A DNA stretch of 64,000 bases from Marinicellulosiphila megalodicopiae (GTDB taxonomy: Bacteria > Pseudomonadota > Gammaproteobacteria > Pseudomonadales > Natronospirillaceae): positions 2,046,001 through 2,110,000 of the forward strand of contig NZ_AP023087.1 in NCBI RefSeq assembly GCF_045862395.1. Direction: 5' to 3'. A model generated the notes under the pieces. That model worked only from the letters and a program-made list of their open reading frames with translations. It was not told where the DNA came from and ran no database searches. Below, in pieces: positions 1-9,302 of the stretch. Within the stretch, counting starts at the first letter, position 1. Each line of letters begins with the position of its first letter. Position numbers and translations under genes: made by a program.

Positions 1-327
1 ATGAATTTTGCTAGTAGCAACAAAAATGTTAAACATAGCCACTAGAATGGTTGATTTAAATGGGGTTCAAATATTTGTTTATTCATTTGAAAATTTTAAC
101 GTTATTTACTATTGTTTATTTTGTTGAGTTTTTAATTTAAAAACACATTTGATAATGGTTTGAAAATTAAATACCTGTATCTTAGTCATTGGGTTGTTAA
201 GGAAAATAGCTCATCAAGAATTCATAATTCATAATTCATAATTCGTTTTTACGTATTGATACATTTATTAATCAAAATGTTACGGTGAAATTTAAGGACA
301 AACCTAGGCTTATAATAGGAAGTAAAT
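1..327. other. Left-edge non-coding stretch
   Basis: No coding frame of useful length is seen on either strand. The stretch is very AT-rich and holds a short run of 7-bp tandem repeats at 219-244. Its last bases contain the ribosome binding site of the next gene. The upstream gene lies outside the window. Confidence 0.6.
219..244. repeat. 7-bp tandem repeat (AATTCAT, about 3.7 copies)
   Basis: Three exact AATTCAT units (219-225, 226-232, 233-239) are followed by a partial fourth. They lie about 85 bp upstream of the protease-like gene, so a change in copy number could alter promoter spacing. That effect is inference. Confidence 0.8.
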
Positions 328-1260
328 ATGGTATCAGTTCCCATGAGAATTCAATGGTGTGCAAATGTTGGTCGTTTGAGTGTTCTGTTAATTGTGTTTT
401 TGTTCAATACAAATATTGCAATTGCGAATGTTTTTGAAAGTTATAATGAAAATGGACATGGCAGTTTCACTGATTATGGTTATCAAATTAATGAGCATGA
501 AACCTATTATGAGGATGCGGGATTATCCTTTAAATCTGTTAACCCTCAAATTACTGTTCAAATTGAATCTATTGGTTTTGAGCTTTCCGAGCAATTTGAG
601 CGCGATATTAAACTGCAGGTGTCGATCGCATATTCTGTCATAGAAGGCTATTTTTTCCCTCAAATAGATAATAATCAATCATTAATTGTGAAAATAAAAG
701 TTGTACACGATTTTGATACTTTTATTAACATGCAGCAGTCCAAAATTGGTCGGATAATCAGTCACTCAGGTTATTATACTTTGGGTGATAAAGTAATTAC
801 AGTTTTACGCCAAGCATCCAACCAAGAGACCTTTAAGACCATTAAACATGAAGCCTGTCATAGAGTATTGCATCAATTTACCCAGAATCGGGTGAGATGG
901 TTAAATGAAGGTATTGCTGAAAATTGTGAAAATGCTGAACAAAATGGAAACTTTGTAGAGATAAATCAAAATATTGAAAATAATCGTTATATCAATAAGA
1001 TGGCAATATCCTCTCGTTTAATACCAATGGATGAAATGCTTACATTGGAAGCGAATCATGCACAACAGGGGAATAATGCTATTTTAAGTCAGATTCAAAG
1101 TGGCCAATTTATATATTTTTTATTAGAAAGGCCTGAGTCAGAATATTGGTTAAGTCAGTTGCTTTTGTTGGAGCGTTCTCAAATTAATATCGGACATGTG
1201 CAAATACGAGAACGTTTAATTGATCTAGAGGATGAGTTTGTAAGGTGGGCTAAACGATAA
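328..1260 (+). CDS. Secreted gluzincin-like metalloprotease (peptidase MA / DUF1570-like)
   Basis: This 310-residue protein has an N-terminal hydrophobic segment (about residues 15-33) that looks like a signal peptide, so it is probably exported. The mature part carries a zinc motif HEACH at residues 174-178. WLNEGIAE follows at 191-198, where E194 fits the downstream third ligand of gluzincins. That HExxH plus W-x-x-EG-x-AE arrangement is typical of the peptidase MA/DUF1570 superfamily. The start at 328 has an AGGAAG ribosome binding site five bases upstream. The substrate is unknown. It is transcribed alone and convergent with glgB. The family assignment rests on motifs only. Confidence 0.7.
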   Translation: MVSVPMRIQWCANVGRLSVLLIVFLFNTNIAIANVFESYNENGHGSFTDYGYQINEHETYYEDAGLSFKSVNPQITVQIESIGFELSEQFERDIKLQVSIAYSVIEGYFFPQIDNNQSLIVKIKVVHDFDTFINMQQSKIGRIISHSGYYTLGDKVITVLRQASNQETFKTIKHEACHRVLHQFTQNRVRWLNEGIAENCENAEQNGNFVEINQNIENNRYINKMAISSRLIPMDEMLTLEANHAQQGNNAILSQIQSGQFIYFLLERPESEYWLSQLLLLERSQINIGHVQIRERLIDLEDEFVRWAKR

Positions 1261-1302
1261 AATAGCACTGCCAAGTATAAGCTGTATTTGGCCGTGCTAT
1301 TT
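1261..1302. terminator. Bidirectional intrinsic terminator
   Basis: An inverted repeat of about 18 bp (1261-1278 with 1284-1301, two mismatches) lies between the convergent protease gene and glgB. T-rich tracts follow the stem on both strands, so it can serve both genes. Confidence 0.75.
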
Positions 1303-1315
1303 ATAAGGGCATTTG

Positions 1316-3511
1316 TTATTTCTTTTTTAATATAACGGTGGCTAAAGGCGGGATATTTAAACAAATTGAATGAGCGTATCCCTGTGCCGCAATTGGATTG
1401 ACTTGATATAAAATTTGTTTAGTAAACCCACTACCACCATATTTTTCATCATCGGTATTAATGATGATTTCGTAATTTGTCAGTGTTGAATCACTGTCTA
1501 CGCCAATATTGTAGTTGTCGTGGGTGACTGGTGCTAAATTGGCAATGACCAGTACTTCATTCTCAAATTTTTCATCAAAGCGCGCAAAGGCTAAAATATT
1601 TTGCTGATGTCCAATGCGTTCAATCCATTTAAATCCTTCATAATTAGCATCGGTTTCGTATAATGCTTTTTCACCTTTATAAAAATGATTTAAATCTTTA
1701 TAGAGAGTTTGGATTTGTTTGTGATGATCAAATTCTAATAAATGCCAGTCTAATGATTGTCTAAAATTCCATTCTGAAAATTGGCCAAACTCAATGCCCA
1801 TGAAATTTAATTTTTTGCCCGGGTGTGCAAACTGCCAAGCAGCTAACGCACGTTGATTTGCGCATTTTTGCCATAAATCCCCAGGCATTTTATCAATAAT
1901 TGATCTTTTACCGTGTACGACTTCATCGTGAGAAAGGGGTAAAACAAAGTTCTCATCAAAACAATAAACAAAACCAAAACACAGTTGTTCATAATGATGA
2001 GACCGATAAATTGGATCTTTTTGAAAGTATGAAAGCGTGTCGTTCATCCAACCCATGTTCCATTTAAAACCAAAGCCTAAACCACCACTTTCAATAGGGG
2101 ATGAAACTCCTGGGTAGGCGGTTGATTCTTCGGCAATCGTGATGGCTTTAGGAAAACTTTGGTAAACTAAACGGTTAAAGTTTTTCAAAAACTCAATGGC
2201 TTCTAAATTTAAATTGCCGCCGTTAACGTTTGGTGTCCACTGCCCATCTTCACGAGAGTAATCAAGATATAACATGGAGGCAACGGCATCAACGCGCAGG
2301 CCGTCGATATGGAATTCTTCTAACCAAAACAATGCAGTGGATAACAAGAAATCACAAACTGATGTTTTACCGTAATCGTAAATATACGACTTCCAATCGG
2401 GATGCCAGCCTTTTTGGCTGTCTTCATATTCATAAATACAGGTCCCGTCAAATTTGGCTAAGCCGTGTGCGTCTGATGGAAAGTGCGCAGGCACCCAATC
2501 TAAAATAACAGCAATGTTATTCTTATGGCATTGATCGACGAAAAATTTAAAATCATCCATGCTGCCTAGGCGTGAAGTAGGTGAGAATAATTGAAGTGGC
2601 TGATAGCCCCAGCTGTCATCTAATGGAAATTCTGCGACAGGCATTAATTCTAAGTGGGTATAACCCATTTCAACCACATAGTTTACTAGCTGATCGGCCA
2701 GTTCAATCCAAGATAATGGATCTGCTTGATCGCCATTTGGGTTTTGGCGCCAGCTAGGTGCGTGAACCTCATAAACATTCATTGGGCTTGCGTGTGGTGG
2801 TGTTACATCACGGTCAGTCCATTTTTGATCCTTCCATTTGTAGCGGCGTTGGTTTTCAACTTTGCTTGCAAATGAAGGGTATTGTTCGGTGCTAAAACCG
2901 ACAGGGTCAGATTTTTGAGTTAATACTTGGCCGTATTGATCTTTAATTTCGTATTTATAAAGCGCGCCTTCAGGAAGATTTGGCATAAATATGCGCCAAA
3001 TGCCATCAACATGACTGCTCATTGGTGTCGCGTTGCCATTCCAAATATTAAAATCACCCACTAAACTGACGCTGCGGGCATTAGGTGCATAAACGGCAAA
3101 TCGAACACCGTCTAACATGTTTGGTTTTTGCTCAGTGCCAATATTTACTTGGCAGCATTGTGCGCCTAAGTTTTTATATTGTTGATAGGCTGTGTGTTCA
3201 AAATCTTGAAACGCACGATCGCCAAATTGGTAAGGGTCAAAATATTTGTGTTGGTTTTGATCTTCGTAGTGGGCAATTAAATAATACGTGCCTATCCATT
3301 TGTCTAATTTAATAGAAAACAAACCACGCACATCATCACAACTCATTGTGCCGATGTGCTCGTCTGTATGATGGCAGTACACTTCAATTTTTATAGCGTG
3401 AGGTTGCCATGTGCGAATGACCCAGCTGTCTTTGAGTGGGTGTAAACCTAATTGGTCAAAAGGGCGCGTTTCTAAGGTGTGAAATAATGAATCAGCCAGT
3501 GACATAAACAA
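1316..3511 (-). CDS. glgB: 1,4-alpha-glucan branching enzyme
   Basis: The enzyme forms alpha-1,6 branches in glycogen by moving oligoglucan chains. It has 731 residues, the usual GlgB length. A CBM48-like domain (about residues 130-215) precedes the GH13 barrel. The catalytic set is visible: nucleophile D408 in GLRVDAV, acid/base E461 in TIAEEST, and D529 in LPLSHDEVVHG, equivalent to D405, E458 and D526 of E. coli GlgB. No other glycogen genes are nearby, which is unusual because glgB often sits with glgC, glgA or glgX. An alternative start two codons downstream is possible. It may be read with or after cysH, which lies 127 bp upstream on the same strand. Confidence 0.95.
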   Translation of the reverse strand: MFMSLADSLFHTLETRPFDQLGLHPLKDSWVIRTWQPHAIKIEVYCHHTDEHIGTMSCDDVRGLFSIKLDKWIGTYYLIAHYEDQNQHKYFDPYQFGDRAFQDFEHTAYQQYKNLGAQCCQVNIGTEQKPNMLDGVRFAVYAPNARSVSLVGDFNIWNGNATPMSSHVDGIWRIFMPNLPEGALYKYEIKDQYGQVLTQKSDPVGFSTEQYPSFASKVENQRRYKWKDQKWTDRDVTPPHASPMNVYEVHAPSWRQNPNGDQADPLSWIELADQLVNYVVEMGYTHLELMPVAEFPLDDSWGYQPLQLFSPTSRLGSMDDFKFFVDQCHKNNIAVILDWVPAHFPSDAHGLAKFDGTCIYEYEDSQKGWHPDWKSYIYDYGKTSVCDFLLSTALFWLEEFHIDGLRVDAVASMLYLDYSREDGQWTPNVNGGNLNLEAIEFLKNFNRLVYQSFPKAITIAEESTAYPGVSSPIESGGLGFGFKWNMGWMNDTLSYFQKDPIYRSHHYEQLCFGFVYCFDENFVLPLSHDEVVHGKRSIIDKMPGDLWQKCANQRALAAWQFAHPGKKLNFMGIEFGQFSEWNFRQSLDWHLLEFDHHKQIQTLYKDLNHFYKGEKALYETDANYEGFKWIERIGHQQNILAFARFDEKFENEVLVIANLAPVTHDNYNIGVDSDSTLTNYEIIINTDDEKYGGSGFTKQILYQVNPIAAQGYAHSICLNIPPLATVILKKK

Positions 3512-3638
3512 AAATCCAAGATGGTCAAAAAAGATCGTTCCATCATAGACAAAAGATTACGTAATTACATGCTTTTTTATTAAAACTACCAATTTTGAGT
3601 TGGATGGGAAATTAACCAAATCCTTATGGTTATTATTG

Positions 3639-4385
3639 TTAGCCTTTTGCGATTGTGTCTGTCACTTTATTGGTGGCATGCAGTCCGCATTCTTTGATGG
3701 TGTCTTCTTCCCACCACCAACGGCCTTCACGTTCGTGTTGATTAGGCAGTACAGGGCGAGTACAAGGTAAACAGCCAATACTTGTAAAGCCTTTTTGATG
3801 TAATGGGTTAAATGGAATTTCATTACCGCGAATGGAGTTCCATACATCCGTTGAGCTCATATTGGCTAATGGATTAAATTTAACAAGGGTTCTGCCTTCG
3901 CCAGCAAACGCCTTGTCTTGCTCAATTAAATTCACCATAGAGCGCGTGCTAGGGCTTTGATCTTTTCGCTGTCCTGTTATCCATGCATCGACATTCGCCA
4001 ATTTACTGCGAAGTGGTGCAATTTTACGCACGCCACAACATTGTTTATGGCCGTCTTCGTAAAAGCTAAATAAGCCTTTTTCTTGGGTAAATGCTTCAAG
4101 GGCTTCTTTTTCTGGGGATAGTACTTCTAATTTGATATTAAAATGTTTGCGAACTTGTTCTAAGTATTCATAGGTTTCAGGGTGTAATCGCCCCGTATCT
4201 AACGTGAATACCTGTACATTTGGATTAAATTGAACCGCCCAATGAATTAATATTACATCTTCTGCGCCACTGAATGAAATGGCGATGTTGTCGAAGGATG
4301 CCATTGCGGTTTGGATGATTTTACGACTTGAGTAGTTGTTGAAGTCATCGTTTAATTGTTCAATTTGGGTTAAATCAAAAGCCAT
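3639..4385 (-). CDS. cysH: Assimilatory adenylyl-sulfate (APS) reductase
   Basis: This 248-residue enzyme reduces activated sulfate to sulfite for cysteine synthesis, using thioredoxin. The N-terminal PP-loop region contains SFSGAEDV (residues 37-44). Two cysteine pairs, C116-C117 and C205/C208, are the [4Fe-4S] ligands of APS reductases; E. coli-type PAPS reductases lack them. The catalytic cysteine is C233 in ECGLH near the C-terminus. The preferred substrate is therefore probably APS, as in Pseudomonas, rather than PAPS. The gene stands alone. An insertion sequence sits 134 bp upstream of its start and may have altered its promoter region. Confidence 0.93.
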   Translation of the reverse strand: MAFDLTQIEQLNDDFNNYSSRKIIQTAMASFDNIAISFSGAEDVILIHWAVQFNPNVQVFTLDTGRLHPETYEYLEQVRKHFNIKLEVLSPEKEALEAFTQEKGLFSFYEDGHKQCCGVRKIAPLRSKLANVDAWITGQRKDQSPSTRSMVNLIEQDKAFAGEGRTLVKFNPLANMSSTDVWNSIRGNEIPFNPLHQKGFTSIGCLPCTRPVLPNQHEREGRWWWEEDTIKECGLHATNKVTDTIAKG

Positions 4386-4509
4386 GGGTCTCTCTTATTG
4401 GGTCGGTTTTTTTGAGGAGGGTAAGATTATCAGAAAATGCAAAAAGTTGAAAAAATCAATTGATTATATAGTTAGACTCATCGGCATTCAAATTGGTATC
4501 TGAATCAAA

Positions 4510-4519
4510 GAAGGTTATG
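4510..4519. repeat. Target site duplication, left copy
   Basis: The 10-bp string GAAGGTTATG directly precedes the left terminal repeat of the ISAs1-family element. It is repeated exactly at 5859-5868 just after the right terminal repeat. Confidence 0.92.
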
Positions 4520-4538
4520 CAGGGCCTCCTAGTAATAA

Positions 4539-5627
4539 TCATACAGACATCAATACTTTTTCTCGATAATCATCATCAATTGCGGCAGCCATCACTCGAT
4601 GTTTCATACCTCGCTTTGTATTGTCTTTTGTTGTTAATAAATTCATGCAAAAGCGCTTGATGACAGCCATGCTCATCGCACCACTATTCATACGACACTC
4701 ATCTTCTCGAAAGATCACGTCAAGTCGCCAATGTAGATTATTCTCAACCCCCCAATGCCCTCTAACAGCATGACCTGCATGCTTCGCATCCACATCCAAT
4801 GAACTTAAATACCAAGACACTTCTGTCGACTCTTTTTCATTTATAATTCTTTTTCGTTCTGCTCGAATAATTGTTTTTGCTCCCTCCCATTGTTGTGTTG
4901 ATTCCATCCAATCGGTGAGTGCTACATGGTGGTAAATTCTTTGTTCAATTCGTCCGTGCCCTTTTGTTACTTCTTCAAAAAAATCATGTTCAATTCCAAT
5001 AAAACCTTCTCTTCGTGCTTTATGATAAAACGCTTGTATTTCAGTGTTTAAACACTTTTGATTACCTTTAACTTGTAAAACATAATCTCCTTTTTTATCC
5101 ATTATTTTTTGAGCAATTGCACGCTGACAACCCATCGCGTCAGTTGTGATTGTCGCGTTTTTTATATCAATAATATCCAGCAGTTTTGGAATGGTTTTTA
5201 TTTCGTTAGATTTGCCAACAGATTCAAGTGCAGCCAAAGTAATGCCCTGCTTATTTGACCATGCACTGACGACATGAATGGCTTCAAATATTGAATTGCG
5301 AGTACCACGCATTGTCTTTCCATCAATAGCGATGCAGTCACCTTCGGCGGATTCTTGAACAAATGCTTGGAACCCTTTTATAAGCTCATCAGGTGAAAGT
5401 CATGCAATAAAAAAACGTAATGTTTCTGCGCAGGGAATGGAGTTGAGGGTGACATATTTTTGGAGCCAAGTTTGCTTGATTTTGGCAAATTCCGCCATAG
5501 AGTTGGGAGTATCGTAACCACTTATCACTGATGAAAAAATAATCAACATCAGACTTTCGAGAGAGTATTTTTGATTTTTTGTTTGTCGTGAATCTGTAAT
5601 GTGGGCTGTACAACTAGAAATATTCAA
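4539..5627 (-). pseudogene. ISAs1-family transposase, interrupted by an in-frame stop
   Basis: The downstream part (4539-5312) reads as a DDE transposase with the signature RGHWGVENNLHWRLDV and the strings DAMGCQ and LQVKGNQ, typical of ISAs1. The upstream part (5403-5627) carries the family's N-terminal domain, including HITDSRQ and VISGYDT. The two parts are in one frame, separated only by the TGA at 5400-5402 within FFIA-stop-LSPDEL. The bases between that stop and the first internal ATG encode GDCIAIDGKTMRG, the conserved DGK region. The true start is not visible because the inverted-repeat element begins at the N-terminal end. I call it a nonsense-mutated pseudogene. Confidence 0.88.
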
Positions 5628-5634
5628 TTTAAAG

Positions 5635-5799
5635 AGGCTGTAGAAAAATTAACTTTCTACAACCAGTTAAAAAATTGTTTATTTTATAGGCTAAAAATAG
5701 CCTCGTTTTTTAAAATCTAGATAGGTTATGGCATTAAAAAATAATTTTAAGCCACTCTCCGCACGATGATTTTTTGTGGTTTTAATTTTTCTACAGCCT
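5635..5799. repeat. MITE-like short inverted-repeat element nested in the IS
   Basis: Exact 18-bp terminal inverted repeats starting AGGCTGTAG lie at 5635-5652 and 5782-5799 and enclose about 130 bp of non-coding DNA. A second pair of arms, TCAATTTAA (5624-5632) and its complement (5807-5815), extends the symmetry outward with a gap. Inside is a small hairpin, AGGCTA/TAGCCT, near 5688-5703. There is no coding frame, so any movement would need a transposase elsewhere. No clear target duplication was found, which leaves the exact boundaries uncertain. Confidence 0.6.
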
Positions 5800-5858
5800 G
5801 AACGCCTTAAATTGACGGGATTTTAATATTATTGGTTATTTATTGCTAGGTGGCCCTG

Positions 5859-5868
5859 GAAGGTTATG
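5859..5868. repeat. Target site duplication, right copy
   Basis: This is the exact second copy of GAAGGTTATG, matching 4510-4519. It marks the right junction of the ISAs1-family insertion. Confidence 0.92.
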
Positions 5869-6059
5869 GGGAGATAGGGTATTTGTAATGGGAATGTTTA
5901 TAATTTAGTGGATTTATAAAAAATAAAAAAAGAAATCGCAATTGCTGTCACAAATTTTAATATCAAAATCATTATTTAAAAAATTGTTGTTATTATTTTA
6001 TAGCCTAGGGACTAGGTGGGTTTTCAATTGGAAAAACGTTAATCGCGCAGGAGTTAAAA

Positions 6060-8075
6060 ATGAATTATAAAATAATAATGGGAATGAGTGCTGTGTTATT
6101 AAGCTCAGGCTGTTTCTCAGATCTAGAAGCTAATAAAAATGATGGTTCAAGTAATGAGGTTGTAAATACGCAAACCAATATTCAGTCAGAAACTAGTGAG
6201 AATAATGAATTATCCACTTCAACTGAAAGTCAAAATCAAACAGATACACTGACGCAAAGTATCACTCAAACACAGTCAGATGTGATGACGCATTCAGATG
6301 TTGAAACTAAAACCCTTACTCAAACCAAAACAGAAACTCAAACCCAGTCAGATGTTGAGACCTTAACAGTTACACAAACACAATCAGCCACGCAAGGCCA
6401 AACAGAAGTTGGTCAAACTGGTGAACTTTCCATCACTCATACCCATCAAGATGACACTTATGTGTTTAGAGCCAATGCATTTGAATTCCCTGATGATGCG
6501 AATCTAGAATATGTATGGTCAATTGTAGGTTCAAATATTACCGATGAGGGGCGTGTGTTCACGCATACATTCGATTTTACCCTGCAAGATGAATTTGAAT
6601 TGTTGGTGTCTTCAATGTATGAGGGGGTGCAATATACTGCAAAAGTTACCGTGTATGCTTCGGTGTGTGAGCAGGAATATTCAGCACAAATTGTGATCAA
6701 TAGTATGATCGATCAGCAGGTTGTTTTGGAAGGCAAAGGTCTAAATTGTTCGGATGCGGTAGAAATTTCGCAATACCAGTGGGATTTTGGTGATGGTAAT
6801 GTATTAACTACCGCTGAATCTTTAGTAAGTCATGAATACGCCCAAGGAGGTGAGTATACCGTTCAATTTACTTACGAGTTTGCCAGTACCACAAAAATAA
6901 TTGAAATTGCTGATCAGCCATTAAATGTCAGTTGTGAGCAATCCCATAATTACGGTCAAAAACAATCCACATTATTATCCTCCGATGAATATAATAATGC
7001 GGTATTAGATCTAACCGGTATCGATAGTAAGCTGGCGTATGATGTCAATAATGTTTCCTTCTCATTATTTACTGAGCAGGCTAAATTAATAGCCAGTCTT
7101 TCAGAGACACAAAATTTTGAAAATATTGTTAACTGTGAGTTTATAACGCAAAGTGCGTGTTCACAAAAATATTTAAACAACGTATTGCCTCTTATTCACA
7201 GACAATCCAAACCGTTAACCCATACATACGATCGTTTGTACGATCACGACTTTCACGCTGACTTTTTTGAACAATATGATTTTAACATGGCGATGAAATA
7301 TTCGTTGGTAAGCGCACTGAGCTCTCCTCAATTTTTGTTTCATTCATTATTAGGTGAAACAAAACAATCCATAATAGAGGGGATTGAGGTTCTGCAGAGA
7401 GTTGATTTTGCTCAAGTGCTTGAAGTTGGCTCACCCATCATTCAATTGGATTTAGATGAGCAAGGTATCCCGTTATATCAAAGCTATTCAAACTCTAGTA
7501 TTGATGTGGAGCAAAGCGGTGAATATGCATTGAGTGTCTACCTTAAGGGTATGCCTTATGGTGGGTTGAATCCGTACCTCGAATTGAATGTGAATCACCA
7601 ATCGGTTGAAACCATTGAAGTTGATTGGCAAACCATTGTTCGTTTAGATTTAAATGTGAATCTAACTGCGGGCTCTAATGTGATCTCAATTGGCAATGTC
7701 ACTGGGCAAGAAGGGTATAACTCGAGCTCTTTAATCCTAGATAGAATGGATATCAGTCCTTGGGTGTCGATTCCTTTTAATGTTAGATCTAACACTGCAT
7801 ATTTTGATTTGTATGATAATAATGATTTTGTTTTAAGTAATTGGGAAATAGCAACGTTATTGTCCTTTAATTATTTAGGGACCGTGCCAGATACAGAATT
7901 AACTGAATTGGCCATTACTAAGGCGTTGGATGACACTGCGATTGTGCAACAACAAATAGAAAGACTCTCACAAAGTGATCAATCGATGACTTGGGAACAA
8001 ATGCATAATGTGGAGCAAATCGAAATTCCATTACAAAATTGCATGGATCAACAATCACAGGGAGAAATGAAATGA
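6060..8075 (+). CDS. DUF1587/DUF1595/DUF1592-type lipoprotein with PKD and CBM-like domains
   Basis: This 671-residue predicted lipoprotein has a signal peptide ending at C18 (LSSGC). A Thr/Gln/Ser-rich linker with repeated TQTQ and SDVET strings fills about residues 35-118. A PKD-like domain follows, with WDFGDG at 241-246 and HEY at 258-260. Residue 310 onward contains YNNAVLDLTG, which matches the start of DUF1587, then a DUF1595-like part (358-385) and the DUF1592 start ALSSPQFLFH (419-428). A beta-rich segment at about 470-565 resembles a carbohydrate-binding module inserted into DUF1592, which resumes at about 595-640. The usual C-terminal DUF1588 and DUF1585 are missing. It overlaps the next gene by ATGA, so the two are translationally coupled. 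Function is unknown; the families are surface or secreted. Confidence 0.75.
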   Translation: MNYKIIMGMSAVLLSSGCFSDLEANKNDGSSNEVVNTQTNIQSETSENNELSTSTESQNQTDTLTQSITQTQSDVMTHSDVETKTLTQTKTETQTQSDVETLTVTQTQSATQGQTEVGQTGELSITHTHQDDTYVFRANAFEFPDDANLEYVWSIVGSNITDEGRVFTHTFDFTLQDEFELLVSSMYEGVQYTAKVTVYASVCEQEYSAQIVINSMIDQQVVLEGKGLNCSDAVEISQYQWDFGDGNVLTTAESLVSHEYAQGGEYTVQFTYEFASTTKIIEIADQPLNVSCEQSHNYGQKQSTLLSSDEYNNAVLDLTGIDSKLAYDVNNVSFSLFTEQAKLIASLSETQNFENIVNCEFITQSACSQKYLNNVLPLIHRQSKPLTHTYDRLYDHDFHADFFEQYDFNMAMKYSLVSALSSPQFLFHSLLGETKQSIIEGIEVLQRVDFAQVLEVGSPIIQLDLDEQGIPLYQSYSNSSIDVEQSGEYALSVYLKGMPYGGLNPYLELNVNHQSVETIEVDWQTIVRLDLNVNLTAGSNVISIGNVTGQEGYNSSSLILDRMDISPWVSIPFNVRSNTAYFDLYDNNDFVLSNWEIATLLSFNYLGTVPDTELTELAITKALDDTAIVQQQIERLSQSDQSMTWEQMHNVEQIEIPLQNCMDQQSQGEMK

Positions 8076-9226
8076 GCCATTTATTAAACGCTAAAATAAA
8101 CCGTCGTCAATTATTAAAACAAACCGTGTTAACTTCATCTGTTGCAGCATTAAGTTCAGTGGCATTGCCTTCAATTTCTAGACAGGCAAATACAGCAAAA
8201 AATGTGATTTTCTTTTATGTACCCTACGGTGCGCCTGCTGGAAAATGGGGGCCAACTCAAAACTCTGCGGGTTTAGTTATGAATGAAGTGAGTGCGGTGT
8301 ATGAGTCTGTAAAAGAGCATTGTGTGTTTTTTACCAACATGGAAACCAAAGGCGCGCAAGGTCGTGATTTGGGGGGCTTGCAAGTAGACAATGATAATAT
8401 TGATGATCCAACACTTATTGAAGTATTTTCTAAAGAGTTTGGTGTGTATTCAACCATTAATTTTTTGTCATTAACCAGTAATCGATATACGGCGTTTTTA
8501 GATGTGTTAAATGTTGCTCAAATATCAGACCCATGGCAAGCTCGCCAGTGGGTAATGAGTCATACAACGAATCCATTTGATACTATCTTGCAGGAAAATA
8601 TTCAGCAGGTGCAAACGTTAATTGATCTGACTGAAGGCAAAGATCAAAGTGAATTAATGCGTTACCAAAATGAATTGAATGCACAAAAAAATAATATTGA
8701 ATTACAAAGTGTCAGTTGGGATTTACCTGAGAAAACAGGGGGGGAGTCCTTTAATGATTTAACGGATTTACAAATTACGAATATGGTAAATACATTAAAA
8801 TTTGGTATGACGAATATTGTGCATTTTTCAACCGGCGAAACGGAAAATCAAGAAGTTTTAGATGGCAGTGGTGAGTATCACAATATACTTCATCGTACTG
8901 AGGCGGATTATATTCAACATAGAATGGCTTTTGATCAAAAGGTGGCTAATTTAATCCAGCTATTAAAAGAGACTGAAGATACAAATGGCGAGTCGTTATT
9001 AGAATCAACTTTAGTCGTGTTGTATTCAAATGAAGGTAACGCTGAGGCCCATGATCATATCAGATCGCCATATCTATTAGCTGGGGGAGGATTTTTGAAT
9101 GGCGGGCAAATAAGTAATGAGTCAAGTAATGATCGATTTATTGATACGGTTATCGATTTGATGGGTTCTTCGACGCCATTTTCCACGGGGCTCGGGCCAA
9201 TAGCAGGAATTAAAGCTGCGCTATAA
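8072..9226 (+). CDS. DUF1552 family secreted protein
   Basis: This 384-residue protein starts at the ATG overlapping the stop of the preceding gene (ATGA), with a GGGAG ribosome binding site; an upstream in-frame start is less likely. The N-terminus NRRQLLKQT followed by a hydrophobic stretch looks like a Tat signal. The body matches DUF1552: VIFFYVPYG, then a central helical region and a C-terminal part with VVLYSNEGNAEAHDH and LAGGG. DUF1552 proteins are characteristically encoded next to DUF1592-type proteins, exactly as here, so the pair probably works together at or outside the inner membrane. The biochemical role is not known. Confidence 0.82.
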   Translation: MSHLLNAKINRRQLLKQTVLTSSVAALSSVALPSISRQANTAKNVIFFYVPYGAPAGKWGPTQNSAGLVMNEVSAVYESVKEHCVFFTNMETKGAQGRDLGGLQVDNDNIDDPTLIEVFSKEFGVYSTINFLSLTSNRYTAFLDVLNVAQISDPWQARQWVMSHTTNPFDTILQENIQQVQTLIDLTEGKDQSELMRYQNELNAQKNNIELQSVSWDLPEKTGGESFNDLTDLQITNMVNTLKFGMTNIVHFSTGETENQEVLDGSGEYHNILHRTEADYIQHRMAFDQKVANLIQLLKETEDTNGESLLESTLVVLYSNEGNAEAHDHIRSPYLLAGGGFLNGGQISNESSNDRFIDTVIDLMGSSTPFSTGLGPIAGIKAAL

Positions 9227-9246
9227 TTGACTCATTATCCGTTCAT

Positions 9247-9283
9247 AAAAAAAGGGCGACTATTGCAGTCACCCTTTTTTTTT
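9247..9283. terminator. Bidirectional intrinsic terminator
   Basis: A stem formed by AAAGGGCGACT and AGTCACCCTTT with an ATTGC loop is flanked by A and T runs. It lies between the convergent DUF1552 and proS genes. The single C/A mismatch on the plus strand becomes a G-U pair in the minus-strand transcript. Confidence 0.85.
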
Positions 9284-9302
9284 ATGCTAGTAAACTATCG
9301 GG

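Larger units (their letters stand above)
4520..5858 (-). mobile_element. ISAs1-family insertion sequence, complete ends, inactive transposase
   Basis: The element is 1339 bp. It is bounded by imperfect inverted repeats beginning CAGGGCC at 4520 and, read inward from the right end, CAGGGCC at 5858; about 19 of the first 21 bases match. An exact 10-bp target duplication flanks it, consistent with the 8-10 bp duplications of ISAs1 elements. The transposase on the minus strand is interrupted by an in-frame TGA at 5400-5402. Its N-terminal part abuts a separate 165-bp inverted-repeat element. Without that insert the IS would be about 1.17 kb, close to the family's usual size. The intact target duplication points to fairly recent insertion, whereas the dead gene implies it cannot now move without help. 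Confidence 0.9.

Noticed and set aside
1..45. Short frame starting at base 1
   Set aside because: It is only 14 codons long, lies at the window edge and has no support.
5400..5402. TGA in the transposase as a recoded or read-through codon
   Set aside because: There is no selenocysteine element or slippery site, and transposase decay is far more common. A nonsense mutation is the simpler reading.
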